IMG/VR virus record: IMGVR_UViG_3300024289_000023
Location: 35,110-99,109 of that record
Strand: one strand, 5' to 3'
Origin: a virus
Length of the DNA stretch: 64,000 bases
Shown piece by piece: positions 1 through 8,792 of this stretch. Position 1 is the first letter of the stretch. The number at the start of each line of letters is the position of its first letter. The notes below the pieces were generated by a model. That model was not told the DNA's origin, did not search any database, and saw only the letters and a program-made list of their open reading frames with translations. Made by a program: the position numbers and the translations under genes.

Positions 1-539
1 AAAAGCATTCCAGCAATAAGCATGGAATTCATTACATTTTTTGCGGTCCCTAATGCTTTCTCATAATTTTGTAGACCTTTATCGCCACCTAATAATTTTG
101 CTTGTTTTTTACCAAAATCAACTATCTGATAAACTTTATCGACAAATGTGACAAATGAATTTAGTAATGCACCAGAAAACTGAAGAATGAAATCACTAAA
201 CTTCATTGCACCCACCAAAACACCTTTTAGTTTTGGTGCATGGGGTAAAAGTTTAATTGCAAATGCCCCTAAAAGAACTTTGAATAGGAAATTTTTTACA
301 ACATCAAGAAATCCAAGTTTTTTGACAGGCATCTTAGTGGATACTTGTCTTTCAGAACTATCCGTTGTATCCTCTAATTTTCTTTCCTTTTCTTCAAATC
401 TCTTTCTTTCGTTCAGTAAATTTTGACGCTTGAACGCAATATCCTTAAATTTGTTTTTTTGTCCAACAAGTTTTTCGACTCGAACTACTTGCTTTTTAAG
501 TATGAAAGTTGTTGGATTCTTGAGTGTAATGTATGCCAT
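1..539 (-). CDS. Tape-measure-like tail protein, N-terminal part (runs off the window)
   Basis: The frame opens with ATG at 539 and stays open to base 1, so only about the first 180 residues are present. After a charged, coiled-coil-like start comes a hydrophobic stretch beginning GFLDVVKNFLFKVLLG, then SDFILQFSGALLN and SFVTFVDKVYQ. The same order of motifs occurs in the next gene upstream in transcription (544-3642), so the two are tandem paralogues. The start lies 4 nt past the stop of that gene. The role in the tail (tape measure or associated rod) is inferred from position behind gp26/gp51 and from the paralogues. It is certainly coding; the function is moderately sure. Confidence 0.75.
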   Translation of the reverse strand, partial: MAYITLKNPTTFILKKQVVRVEKLVGQKNKFKDIAFKRQNLLNERKRFEEKERKLEDTTDSSERQVSTKMPVKKLGFLDVVKNFLFKVLLGAFAIKLLPHAPKLKGVLVGAMKFSDFILQFSGALLNSFVTFVDKVYQIVDFGKKQAKLLGGDKGLQNYEKALGTAKNVMNSMLIAGML

Positions 540-543
540 TTAC

Positions 544-3500
544 TTATCCTCTCATACTTAGTATGTCTTGTTCCCAATTAATTTCTTCATCAATAATTGT
601 AGTAGAGGACTGAGGTTTGGTCAGAATCGAAGGAGACATTATAAAGTCCACTTCACTATTATCAACGATTATTTCTGGTCTTTGGTCTATTTTTCTACCG
701 GTATATTTACTCAAATGCTTTATCAGTTGAGATGATTTTTCATTTCTTTGTTTTTCATTCTCAATGCCATTGATCATACTGAAGAATTGGACTCCACCAA
801 ACAAATCAACAGAATCTTTATCAATCACATATTCACCTTCGTGCAATAGTCTAATACCACCAGATAAAGTAGGTCCACCACTCTGACGAGAAGAACTTAA
901 CATAGATTTAACTTCAAGATAATTCAAGAATGAAGTTTGATTTCTGTCGCCCACATAACCAACATGAACATGAGGAACTTTATTTGCTACACCAGATAAT
1001 CCAAGCGGAGTTCCTGCATTTATTTTGATTCCCGATTTATTCTTAACAGCACTCGATAGTTCATACAAGTGAGTTGCATAAAAGAAATTAACTGTTTTGC
1101 CTTTGTGTGAAAAAGGTTTATCCAATTTTATTCTTACACTATGCTGATCTTGTTGACCGGGCATATTTGGATTTGCATCTTGACCCATTTGAGCAACATG
1201 TCCACGCTCTGCATACTCTAAAATTCCACTAACAGATGCAACAACTTTTGAACCTATAGGCGTTAAAATATCAAGACCAGTATCAGCAGCATATCCTCCT
1301 TTATTTGAAGCAATATTCTGAGAAGGAACTGGGTTTACAACACCAGAAATTGAAGTAGAGACACTCTCTGCACCCATATTTAATCCACTACCATCAGGAG
1401 TTTCTGGGTCACAAATGCAAGGATCTACATTTGCGGCAGGGGAACCTGGTGCTATTTTTGCAGTTGACGGACCTGCACCTTTTTTTATTTGTGCCAATCG
1501 TGCCATAAAATTAGATCTTGACATACCAGCCCTATTTCCACCAGCGTGTCTGTCAGGATATGTTCCACCACTACTATGGGGAAGACCTCTCCAAGTCGCA
1601 GAAAGACGATTACCAAACTCTTCATCACTCATCTGACCACTTCTCCACCTTGAAAATCCATGTCCAGAATATAACATTTTTAATGCTGTTCTATCTTGCA
1701 ATTCTGGCGTAAACTTATCACTTCCTTTACCACCAGCTGCAACTACACGCTCTAAAAGATATTCTGGCATTTGTTGATATCTACCAACAGCACCATTTGC
1801 ATTTGATGCCAACCAAGAAACACTCATTTGAGTTGGTTTTCCTGCAGTTGCACCGCGAGAAACATTAAATGCATCATATTCTTTAGGTCCAGATTCGACT
1901 GAAGCAATCAAATCTAAAATTGCTTTATCAATTGCATCTCCAGCAACAGCAAACCCGCTACCAGTATCGCAAGCAGCAGCACAAGCATCCGCACTTGTTT
2001 CTTCAGCAACACCCGGTGGAGGAAGAAGACCTAATTGAATTCTAAGTTGATTTTGTATCTGAGAAAATTTGTCCTGCAAACTTTTTGAGATTTCTTGTTC
2101 GATAATATTCTTAAATTCATCAGTTCCTAAAGATGTGTATATTTGATTATACGCTTGCCTATTTTCTTCATAAACTCCGGATAATAATAAAGAGGACAAT
2201 GAACCACTTGCATTAGAATAATCTCTATTCGTAATTCTATCTCCAAGAATGGATTTTACAGTTAACCCCATTAAAGGTCCAATTGAACCACCATCATATA
2301 AACTTTCATAAGAAGAAATCATATAGTTATATTGATTCATTCTATCATTTTCTTTTGGATATGGAAAAATCTGTGTCATCATTCCAGTTCCGCCTATTGC
2401 AGATCCAGGTTGCAATGAACTCGATTGTGGATTGAATGTTCTTGGTATTTCTACTTTTTTACCTTTATTATTTTGAGTATATCCACCCCCAGCAAATTTT
2501 TTAACTACTAACCCACCACTATAATATCCCATATCTTTAACTGCTTTCTGCCCATACAAACTTCCAAATGACCCAGGAGTTTGTAGTTTATTGGCAACGC
2601 TATCCATTTTGAAGAATGAGAAAAGAGGAGCAAATACAGATAGACCCTCTCTTATATTGTCTCGCACTCTTGCATCAAACTTTCCCAAATTTTTATTTTG
2701 TTCTTCAAGTCCTCTTTTATCATTATTAATTTTCATTGCTGCAGCACGAATCAACTCAACACCGTATCTAAAAGGAGCACCAATAATATCCAGAAGAGTT
2801 CCAACACTACTTAAGAATGCTATCGGAACTTTAAACATTGCGGAGAGAACACCGAATTGGTTCAATCCTTTGGAATATTTTTTAATTTGATATATTCCTT
2901 CACCTAAAGCCGAGGATAATAGACCTGCGCCAAGAACTATTCCAGCAGCACCCAAAGGTCCAATTGCTGCTCGTGCTGCTACCTTTGATCCTTCTTCTGC
3001 CGCTTTTGCTGCTGCTTCTCCTTTTATCTTTTGTTGAATAATATCGGTGCCAGATTCTATTGCTTGACTTGCTGCAGGTATTCCACTACCAACTCCACCA
3101 AAATCACTGAATATCATTCCGGCAATCATGATAGAATTCATTAAAGAATTCGCTTGATTGTTCAATCCATCCAAAGAATCAACTGCTTTTTGTCCGCCAA
3201 TAGTCTTTACTAATTTTCTTGCATGTTCGGCTGCTTGATATCCTTTATCTACAAATGTGACTAATCCATTTAATAATTTGCCACTCATATCAAGAATAAA
3301 ATCACTGACCTTAAACATTGTGGTCAATAATCCCATCATTTGTGGAAGATATTTTAACAGACGAACTGCTACAAATCCTAATAAAACATTAACAATAAAT
3401 TGTTTTAAGGAATCTAAGAAACCAAGTTTTTTTCCTATCTTCTTTATTGGTTTTCCTATAAACTTTAATGTTTTTTCAAGTCTTGATTCATAATCAATAA

Positions 3501-3642
3501 ATCTTTCTCTTTCAGAATTTTTTCTCTTATCATCAATACTTTTTTTCTGAGTAATTAATGATGACTTAATAAGTTTTTCCTTTGCAACAAATTGTCCCTT
3601 TACGGATTTAAGAGTTGTTGTGAATGGAGAAACTATTTTCAT
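544..3642 (-). CDS. Large tail protein with two peptidoglycan-hydrolase-like domains (tape-measure-like)
   Basis: A 1032-residue protein. Residues 1-180 match the partial gene next to it (GFLDSLKQFIVNVLLG, SDFILDMSGKLLNGL). Around residues 560-700 there is a lysozyme/transglycosylase-like segment (LIASVESGPKEYDAFNVSRG, then GRYQQMPEYLL). Around 770-910 there is an M23-peptidase/lysostaphin-like segment (TGLDILTPIGSKVVASVSG and later HVHVGY). Near the C-terminus LLHEGEYVIDKDSVDLFG resembles a motif common in tape-measure proteins. This suggests a virion protein that measures the tail or lines it and locally opens host peptidoglycan. It follows the 782-residue paralogue with 2 nt between stop and start. 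The domain calls are by eye. Confidence 0.8.
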   Translation of the reverse strand: MKIVSPFTTTLKSVKGQFVAKEKLIKSSLITQKKSIDDKRKNSERERFIDYESRLEKTLKFIGKPIKKIGKKLGFLDSLKQFIVNVLLGFVAVRLLKYLPQMMGLLTTMFKVSDFILDMSGKLLNGLVTFVDKGYQAAEHARKLVKTIGGQKAVDSLDGLNNQANSLMNSIMIAGMIFSDFGGVGSGIPAASQAIESGTDIIQQKIKGEAAAKAAEEGSKVAARAAIGPLGAAGIVLGAGLLSSALGEGIYQIKKYSKGLNQFGVLSAMFKVPIAFLSSVGTLLDIIGAPFRYGVELIRAAAMKINNDKRGLEEQNKNLGKFDARVRDNIREGLSVFAPLFSFFKMDSVANKLQTPGSFGSLYGQKAVKDMGYYSGGLVVKKFAGGGYTQNNKGKKVEIPRTFNPQSSSLQPGSAIGGTGMMTQIFPYPKENDRMNQYNYMISSYESLYDGGSIGPLMGLTVKSILGDRITNRDYSNASGSLSSLLLSGVYEENRQAYNQIYTSLGTDEFKNIIEQEISKSLQDKFSQIQNQLRIQLGLLPPPGVAEETSADACAAACDTGSGFAVAGDAIDKAILDLIASVESGPKEYDAFNVSRGATAGKPTQMSVSWLASNANGAVGRYQQMPEYLLERVVAAGGKGSDKFTPELQDRTALKMLYSGHGFSRWRSGQMSDEEFGNRLSATWRGLPHSSGGTYPDRHAGGNRAGMSRSNFMARLAQIKKGAGPSTAKIAPGSPAANVDPCICDPETPDGSGLNMGAESVSTSISGVVNPVPSQNIASNKGGYAADTGLDILTPIGSKVVASVSGILEYAERGHVAQMGQDANPNMPGQQDQHSVRIKLDKPFSHKGKTVNFFYATHLYELSSAVKNKSGIKINAGTPLGLSGVANKVPHVHVGYVGDRNQTSFLNYLEVKSMLSSSRQSGGPTLSGGIRLLHEGEYVIDKDSVDLFGGVQFFSMINGIENEKQRNEKSSQLIKHLSKYTGRKIDQRPEIIVDNSEVDFIMSPSILTKPQSSTTIIDEEINWEQDILSMRG

Positions 3643-3644
3643 TT

Positions 3645-5993
3645 TTATCTAATACCTAAGATATTAGCATTTCTTCTATTTGAACTTGACGAAGCACTGA
3701 AGGATGGAACTGATGGATTTGAACCACTTCCTCTTCCTCCTCCCATTCCACCTCCAGCAACTTTTGGCTTAGATGAAACAACTTTAGGTGCTGGTTTTGG
3801 TGTTGGGGTGATTGGTCTTGAGTTTGGAGATGTTTTACCTATCTTTGCCATTCTCAAGTCTCTTGCTCTCTTCGCCTCAGCATAACTTCCATAATATTTT
3901 CCATCCGAAGATGAATAGTATTTACCCATTGCCGCAGCACCAGATTGCTTTATTCTTGCCTCAGATGCTTTGTCGGCAGCATTTGCTTTATCTATTTGGT
4001 CATATGTACCAAACATTCTGGTTAATCCACGACCAACTCCACCAAGAAGTCCACCCCTATTCATAAATTCTTGATTTGCAGTTCTTACCTTAGCATTAGT
4101 TTCTCTTTCTCTTTGCTGTGGGGTAATTGAAATTGATAACTTTTTCTTTGCATTTGAATCATTTACTGCTCTTGAATATCCATTAGGTCCAAGGCGTTCA
4201 TTCATCATTTTTTTAATATTTTCTTCTTTCATTCCACGCCTTCTCATATCTTCCAAATCACTAATAGCAGTGAGACGCATTTTTCTTGCGTTTAAAGTCT
4301 CCTCTCTGCCAGTAGAACCTTTTGGATCAAAGAAGTCTGCAATAGACTCCAACATTCCTTTGTTTCTTTCAGTTGCTCTTTGATAAGTTGGTTCTCCTCC
4401 TTTAAAAGACAAGTAAGCAACAAAAGGTCCATCAGGTCCCATCATAATTTTAGTTTTTGGTAGGTTCTTTTTATCTACATTTCCAAGACCACTACTCATC
4501 AAACCACCACCTTTACCACTATATCCTTTATTTCTGGCACCATACTTATCAACTTGTCCAGAAAGACCCTTTGCAAAATTAGAGGAGTATATAATATCCT
4601 TTCCTCTTTTTTGAGCAAAATATCTCATTCCACCGACATTAATTTCATTAATAGGAATACTATCGGCACCCGTTCCTGCACCAAGGGTTTTTACTCCACC
4701 TTTAACAAGGATTGATTGTCTACCACCATAAGTTGTTCCATAACCAGCACCAAGAGGTGTTTTTACTCCTTTTCCGGATGAAAGTGCTCTTTGAACTCCT
4801 ACTTGGTCTTCTATTCTCTTTAATCTTTGGTCTAAAGATAATCTTTTATTATCTTCAAGAACAGGATCTCTATAATTAGGATCTTCTCCAATCAATCCAC
4901 CACCTACAGCATGAACTGCATGTCTTACAATTTTGGGGCGATTAGTTCCACCACCAGCAGAGTTCATTGCTTCAAGTGTGCTCACACCAAACTTCTGAAC
5001 TGCTCCACGAGACATAACAAATTCACCGTCAGTAAGCATTGCTGGGACTTTATCAATTCCCTTTGGACCAGAAATGCTTCCACCAAGTCCTTGAGTTATA
5101 TTAGCAAGACCACCAGAAGCTAAAAATGCTGTAAATGGATTGAGTTGGGAAGATACTTCTGCTCCAGTTGACTTTAAAATACCTTTTAAGTCGGCAAGAC
5201 CACCACCAGCAGCTTCCATTGTGGGAACTGACTGAGGTTCAGGAACTGCTATTTGTGGTGCTTCTCCATCACCCATGAATTTATTGATTGCAAGACCAGT
5301 TCCAACAGCAGCTGCACCGGCAACTCCAAGTTGAAGAAGACCACCGCGCAATCCACCAATTTTTCCACCACCAGCAAATACGGAGGCAATCCCCTTTCTT
5401 TTTAGTATTTGTCCAGTGGCAATTGCTTTTGCTAATCTTGCTGCAATTACAATAAGTCTGGTTGTTAACCCAACGGCAACTCCAGCAACTTTTCTTACAA
5501 CTCTACCAAACCCAGTACCAAATAAAATATAACCAGCAACCAGAGATGGCCACCAATCACTCAAAAATCTCATTATGGAGCGAATTTTGCTCCTATTTTT
5601 TTCGTCCGCAAACCAATTTAATAATAATATAAGTGCTCTACCAAGAAATACGGTAACAAAAAATTGTATTATCTGGTCTAATATACTTTTAACTGGAGCA
5701 ACAACAGATTGTGCTACATTCTTTACGGTTGCAAAAGATCTTTCCAGACCAAGTTCTATACCCTGTCTTCTACTTCTTTCCTGACTTTTTCTTGTTTCAT
5801 CAACATCTCTCTTTGTCTGAACATTTTGTTGAGAGAGAAGTTGAATGATATTTGTTAATGATTTAGATATGTCCTGCAGGATGGCAGTGTCTGCAGGGGA
5901 TGATATTAATTGTTGTTGAGGTTGAGCAGCAAAAGCAGAAGAACGAACCGTTGTCGTTCTACCCATCATTTTTTGTGCATTTACTGTTGCCAT
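3645..5993 (-). CDS. Tape-measure-like tail structural protein
   Basis: A 782-residue protein. It has a coiled-coil-like N-terminus, then hydrophobic segments near residues 110-190 (IIQFFVTVFLGRALILLLNW) and glycine-rich linkers. The stretch KVPAMLTDGEFVMSRGAVQK near residue 320 is very like the P-A-M-L-x-D-G-E-F-V motif seen in phage tape-measure proteins. The C-terminus is low-complexity, rich in Ser, Pro and Gly. It directly follows the gp26/gp51-like pair, which is where tape-measure genes sit relative to their chaperones in many tailed phages. T4 itself uses gp29; I see no clear gp29 match, so the role is an inference. Confidence 0.75.
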   Translation of the reverse strand: MATVNAQKMMGRTTTVRSSAFAAQPQQQLISSPADTAILQDISKSLTNIIQLLSQQNVQTKRDVDETRKSQERSRRQGIELGLERSFATVKNVAQSVVAPVKSILDQIIQFFVTVFLGRALILLLNWFADEKNRSKIRSIMRFLSDWWPSLVAGYILFGTGFGRVVRKVAGVAVGLTTRLIVIAARLAKAIATGQILKRKGIASVFAGGGKIGGLRGGLLQLGVAGAAAVGTGLAINKFMGDGEAPQIAVPEPQSVPTMEAAGGGLADLKGILKSTGAEVSSQLNPFTAFLASGGLANITQGLGGSISGPKGIDKVPAMLTDGEFVMSRGAVQKFGVSTLEAMNSAGGGTNRPKIVRHAVHAVGGGLIGEDPNYRDPVLEDNKRLSLDQRLKRIEDQVGVQRALSSGKGVKTPLGAGYGTTYGGRQSILVKGGVKTLGAGTGADSIPINEINVGGMRYFAQKRGKDIIYSSNFAKGLSGQVDKYGARNKGYSGKGGGLMSSGLGNVDKKNLPKTKIMMGPDGPFVAYLSFKGGEPTYQRATERNKGMLESIADFFDPKGSTGREETLNARKMRLTAISDLEDMRRRGMKEENIKKMMNERLGPNGYSRAVNDSNAKKKLSISITPQQRERETNAKVRTANQEFMNRGGLLGGVGRGLTRMFGTYDQIDKANAADKASEARIKQSGAAAMGKYYSSSDGKYYGSYAEAKRARDLRMAKIGKTSPNSRPITPTPKPAPKVVSSKPKVAGGGMGGGRGSGSNPSVPSFSASSSSNRRNANILGIR

Positions 5994-5999
5994 GATGCC

Positions 6000-6182
6000 T
6001 TACAGTTGTGAGCTTTGCTGTTGTTGCTTCATCCTCTCTTCTTCAAGATGTTGCTCCAAAAGACCAACATAAACATCTCTTTCCCACGGGATCATATTTT
6101 CAATCTCCCATAAAGAATATTTATGGTACTGTACTAAGGCAAAATTAAGTCGGAAGTAGTTTTCGAGGTCCATATGGACCAT
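6000..6182 (-). CDS. gp51-like tail assembly protein, or frameshifted C-terminal domain of the gp26-like gene
   Basis: 60 residues with the core YSLWEIENMIPWERDVYVG followed by a charged tail. In T4, genes 26 and 51 are adjacent baseplate-hub assembly genes, and this is the same place. The frame lies -1 to the preceding gene, and a T TTT TTC heptamer 9 nt before its ATG would join the two without an intervening stop. The aromatic/acidic short domain is also like the T part of G/GT tail-assembly chaperones. Either an independent start (ATG at 6182, only 2 nt past the upstream stop) or frameshifting, or both, may be used. Confidence 0.7.
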   Translation of the reverse strand: MVHMDLENYFRLNFALVQYHKYSLWEIENMIPWERDVYVGLLEQHLEEERMKQQQQSSQL

Positions 6183-6184
6183 GG

Positions 6185-6904
6185 CTACGCGAAAAAAGAC
6201 GCTAACCCTTCAAGAACTACTTCACTTTCAACACCAGTAGTTGGGTTCTTGACAGTGATTTTATGAGAAAGTTTTGGCATTGTTTCAAAGAACTTTTCAA
6301 TTTCTTTGAACTGTGAGGAATTCATTTGATCTAAAAATTCAGTAACCTCTTTTTTAGTTACATCTGCCGTAGACCATACTTCTTCTTCAGTATAGATTTT
6401 ATCAATGCAAGATGCAATCAAATCAAAAGATTGTTCCATTGCATTTTCATTTTTAAAATCGAAGTTAGTTTTGATGAATTGGTCAAGTGATGGATATTTC
6501 ATTTCCATCATAATACTACTATCTACCTTAATTTTATTGGTATGTTCTGGATTTTTTTGTACTTTAATATCATCCAAGTTAATACTCACAGAAACATTAG
6601 TTTCATTATCATCAGGGCAGATAATATTAACCTCAACATCTTCTCCGACAGATTTGCCGCGAATATTGAGAAATAAAAACTCAATGTCAAAAGTTGGTAA
6701 ATTTTCTACTTTAATGTCTTTAGTCAAAATACAACTTTTGATGACATTCTTAATTGCATTAGTAATTTGCTTATTGTCTTCGCTTTCTAAAGCAATTACT
6801 AATAACTTTTCTTCCTTAACAAGAAATGGTCGGTAAAGAATTGTTTTTCCACTTGAAGGCAATTCAAGTTCATAAGTCGGTGTAGAAATCTTAGGTAATG
6901 GCAT
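6185..6904 (-). CDS. gp26-like baseplate hub assembly protein / tail assembly chaperone
   Basis: 239 residues resembling the T4 gp26 baseplate protein family as annotated in cyanophages. It has an N-terminal beta-rich part with the conserved-looking GKTILYRPFLVKEEKLLVIA, then DIEFLFLNIRGKSVGE. The rest is mainly helical and acidic. A CTAAATA late-type motif lies 30 nt upstream of the ATG. The gene ends at the slippery heptamer described at 6191-6197 and is followed at once by the gp51-like frame. Its function is to assist hub/tail assembly rather than to be a major virion part; the family call is by eye. Confidence 0.75.
   Translation of the reverse strand: MPLPKISTPTYELELPSSGKTILYRPFLVKEEKLLVIALESEDNKQITNAIKNVIKSCILTKDIKVENLPTFDIEFLFLNIRGKSVGEDVEVNIICPDDNETNVSVSINLDDIKVQKNPEHTNKIKVDSSIMMEMKYPSLDQFIKTNFDFKNENAMEQSFDLIASCIDKIYTEEEVWSTADVTKKEVTEFLDQMNSSQFKEIEKFFETMPKLSHKITVKNPTTGVESEVVLEGLASFFA
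6191..6197 (-). other. Candidate -1 ribosomal frameshift site (T TTT TTC)
   Basis: On the minus strand the zero frame of the gp26-like gene reads TCT TTT TTC GCG TAG. The heptamer T TTT TTC fits the X XXY YYZ slippery rule. A -1 slip gives TTT TTT CGC GTA GCC ATG, which enters the downstream 60-codon frame with no stop. The site is two codons before the zero-frame stop. This placement is the same as in the G/GT tail-chaperone genes of many tailed phages. Confidence 0.6.
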
Positions 6905-6933
6905 AATGACCTATAGAGAAAATCAGATGTGAT

Positions 6934-6940
6934 TATTTAG
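6934..6940 (-). promoter_or_regulatory. Late-type promoter motif CTAAATA ahead of the gp26-like gene
   Basis: CTAAATA on the minus strand, 30 nt before the ATG at 6904. The same motif, or TATAAATA, is found at a similar distance before other late genes in the window (7858, 19590, 22095, 23854, 32105, 61118). T4 late promoters are TATAAATA at -10, read by gp55 with gp33. The assignment is by motif and spacing only. Confidence 0.45.
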
Positions 6941-6944
6941 ATGC

Positions 6945-7856
6945 TTATGCTCTGACTGAATTTCCAGAAGAATTTGCTGCTTGTTGAGATACTCCACCAA
7001 CTGTAAAGGATGATGGAGAAGAAGTTGCCAAAGCTCCAGCACCATCAAGACCAGGAAGTGCCATATCACCAATGCTAAATTGTGCATTATTGTATATTGC
7101 TTGAGTTTCTGGGTCCACAAAATCGCCAAAAGAAGATTGGGCGTCCGAATGAAGAGGTTCTTTACTTCCAGTTGGGTAAAGAACATACCTAACATAAGAA
7201 AAAGACACGGTACATTTTAGTAGAGATGAAGTATCATAAGAAACTGGCATTGAAGATATAGAAATAGGAAATGCGTTAACAAATTGATAACTCAATGTTC
7301 CTCCAGAATAAAAATCTTTAGAACCAGTTCTTTCGAATTTTGTGATAGATAATCCCGATTTAGAAACATAATTGGTTGGATAATTTATTCTATAAAAATA
7401 ATTTGTAGCTAAAGAACCAGGTCTGCGTACACCTTCAGTTTTCTCTGGACCTTGAGCTACACTTTCTCCAACGATATATTTCATCCATACTTCAAAAAAT
7501 CTAATTGGAAGATATTCGCCAGCGTTGACATAAAATGTCATATCAATTCTATCATCATAAATTCTTCTTGAAGCGTGTCTATGAGTAGTTCCGTGATAAT
7601 CGCTGTTAATATCAATGGTCGCAATATTAGATCCAGGAAGCACTGTTTCGCAACAAAGCAAATTCAAAGTATCTTGCTTAATTCCCTCAAATTGATATAT
7701 TCCATTCGCTTCGAAATACTTTCTGCCATTAGTCCCAGAGAGTCCAGGGGGAATGGGAATTGATACCTCAAAATGAGATGTTAGTGCTGGGTTCAGTAGT
7801 TTGGACTTAATGTCCGACACTGACCTTACTGTTCTTCTAACTGGGTCGAATACCAT
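6945..7856 (-). CDS. Baseplate tail-tube initiator, gp54-like
   Basis: 303 residues with a tail-tube-like fold signature: a short lead (SDIKSKLLNPALTSHFEVSI), an ETVLPGSN segment, RRIYDDRIDMTFYVN, and near the C-terminus LSYQFVNAFPISISSMPVSY followed by CTVSFSYVRYV. Tube-initiator, tube-cap and tube proteins of T4-like phages share this pattern. I call it gp54 because the larger gene at 8793 fits gp48 better; swapping the two names cannot be fully excluded. It is divergent from the gp4-gp48-gp53 block. Confidence 0.75.
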   Translation of the reverse strand: MVFDPVRRTVRSVSDIKSKLLNPALTSHFEVSIPIPPGLSGTNGRKYFEANGIYQFEGIKQDTLNLLCCETVLPGSNIATIDINSDYHGTTHRHASRRIYDDRIDMTFYVNAGEYLPIRFFEVWMKYIVGESVAQGPEKTEGVRRPGSLATNYFYRINYPTNYVSKSGLSITKFERTGSKDFYSGGTLSYQFVNAFPISISSMPVSYDTSSLLKCTVSFSYVRYVLYPTGSKEPLHSDAQSSFGDFVDPETQAIYNNAQFSIGDMALPGLDGAGALATSSPSSFTVGGVSQQAANSSGNSVRA

Positions 7857-7857
7857 T

Positions 7858-7865
7858 TATAAATA
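7858..7865 (+). promoter_or_regulatory. T4-type late promoter TATAAATA for gp4-gp48-gp53
   Basis: An exact TATAAATA on the plus strand, 33 nt before the ATG of the gp4-like gene. The distance fits a short leader. It would drive the four-gene plus-strand morphogenesis block. Confidence 0.65.
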
Positions 7866-7898
7866 TTTTTTGACCGTATATATTATGTAGTAAGGATA

Positions 7899-8342
7899 AT
7901 GGCAGAAAGTATTAAGAGTAAATATAAACCATCATATCCAAAAAAGTACATAGGAGACCCAAATAACATTATTTGTAGAAGTAGTTGGGAAAGAAAATTC
8001 TGCCGTTGGTGTGATTTAAATGAAAATATAATTGCTTGGGGCTCAGAAGAAATTCGCATCAAGTATTATGACCCAGTGAAGCAAAAAGTAAGAAATTATT
8101 TTCCAGATTTTATTATTAAGGTAAGAGAACAGTCTGGAGAAATTAAGAAGTATATTGTAGAGATTAAACCGAAAAAACAAACAGTTCCTCCACAGCAGAA
8201 ATCCAGAGTAACAAAATCATATATCTACGAAGCCTATACTTATGCTACAAACCAAGCAAAATGGAAAGCAGCAGAAGAATTCTGTAAGGATAATATGATT
8301 GGATTCAAGATCATCACAGAAAACGAACTGGGTATAGGGTAA
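7899..8342 (+). CDS. Head completion protein, gp4-like
   Basis: 147 residues, close to the length of T4 gp4 (about 150). Visible motifs are IICRSSWERKFCRWCDLNEN at the N-terminus and RNYFPDFIIKVREQSGE followed by VEIKPKKQT. The P-D-F and E-I-K residues form a PD-(D/E)XK-like core, as expected for this neck/head completion family that finishes packaged heads before tail joining. The stop overlaps the next ATG (TAATG). It is the first gene behind the TATAAATA late promoter. Confidence 0.88.
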   Translation: MAESIKSKYKPSYPKKYIGDPNNIICRSSWERKFCRWCDLNENIIAWGSEEIRIKYYDPVKQKVRNYFPDFIIKVREQSGEIKKYIVEIKPKKQTVPPQQKSRVTKSYIYEAYTYATNQAKWKAAEEFCKDNMIGFKIITENELGIG

Positions 8343-8728
8343 TGGCAGAAGGTTTCGGGCAATATGCAAGTGTTCCCCCAAGAATGAGAGAGCTCAAAAA
8401 GAAAATTGCTGAGGCTGGAACTAATGACCCAGAAGATTTGATGTTAATTATTATGGATTCTTTAAAAGAAGAAGTATTATATCCAGAGCCAGGAAAATTT
8501 TATACTTTTATATACAACCCCAAAACACCGGAAATTGAATATGACCAACATCCATTGATTGCTTGTACTTCATTAGAGAGATGGGGATTCAAAGCAATCA
8601 ATTTTCATTGGAGAGAAGGTAGGCAATATACTTGGGAAGAAGTTGCTGGCAAACTTCATGTAATAAAGTATGATGAACTTGATGAAATGTTATCTATACC
8701 TTATGCAAAATTCCGTCTAAATAAATAA
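8342..8728 (+). CDS. Conserved cyanophage protein of unknown function
   Basis: 128 residues between gp4 and gp48 genes. It has mixed composition with Trp and Tyr near the C-terminal half (ERWGFKAINFHWREGRQYTW). I see no catalytic motif, signal peptide or membrane segment. The start overlaps the gp4 stop by one base, so the two are translationally coupled. A structural or assembly role is a guess from position only. Confidence 0.7.
   Translation: MAEGFGQYASVPPRMRELKKKIAEAGTNDPEDLMLIIMDSLKEEVLYPEPGKFYTFIYNPKTPEIEYDQHPLIACTSLERWGFKAINFHWREGRQYTWEEVAGKLHVIKYDELDEMLSIPYAKFRLNK
8717..8723 (+). promoter_or_regulatory. Possible late-type motif CTAAATA before gp48
   Basis: CTAAATA lies at the end of the preceding gene, about 70 nt before the GTG of the gp48-like gene. 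This is farther than the 20-35 nt seen elsewhere, so it is a weak candidate for a separate late promoter. Confidence 0.25.
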
Positions 8729-8792
8729 AACCCACAATTTACGAAGTAAAAATATATTTGATTAGAGAAATTCCACCCTCAAAAGTAAAGTA

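Noticed and set aside
6405-6836. 143-codon plus-strand frame inside the gp26-like gene
   Set aside because: Shadow frame; the opposite strand has the conserved protein, and hydrophobic composition arises from its complement.
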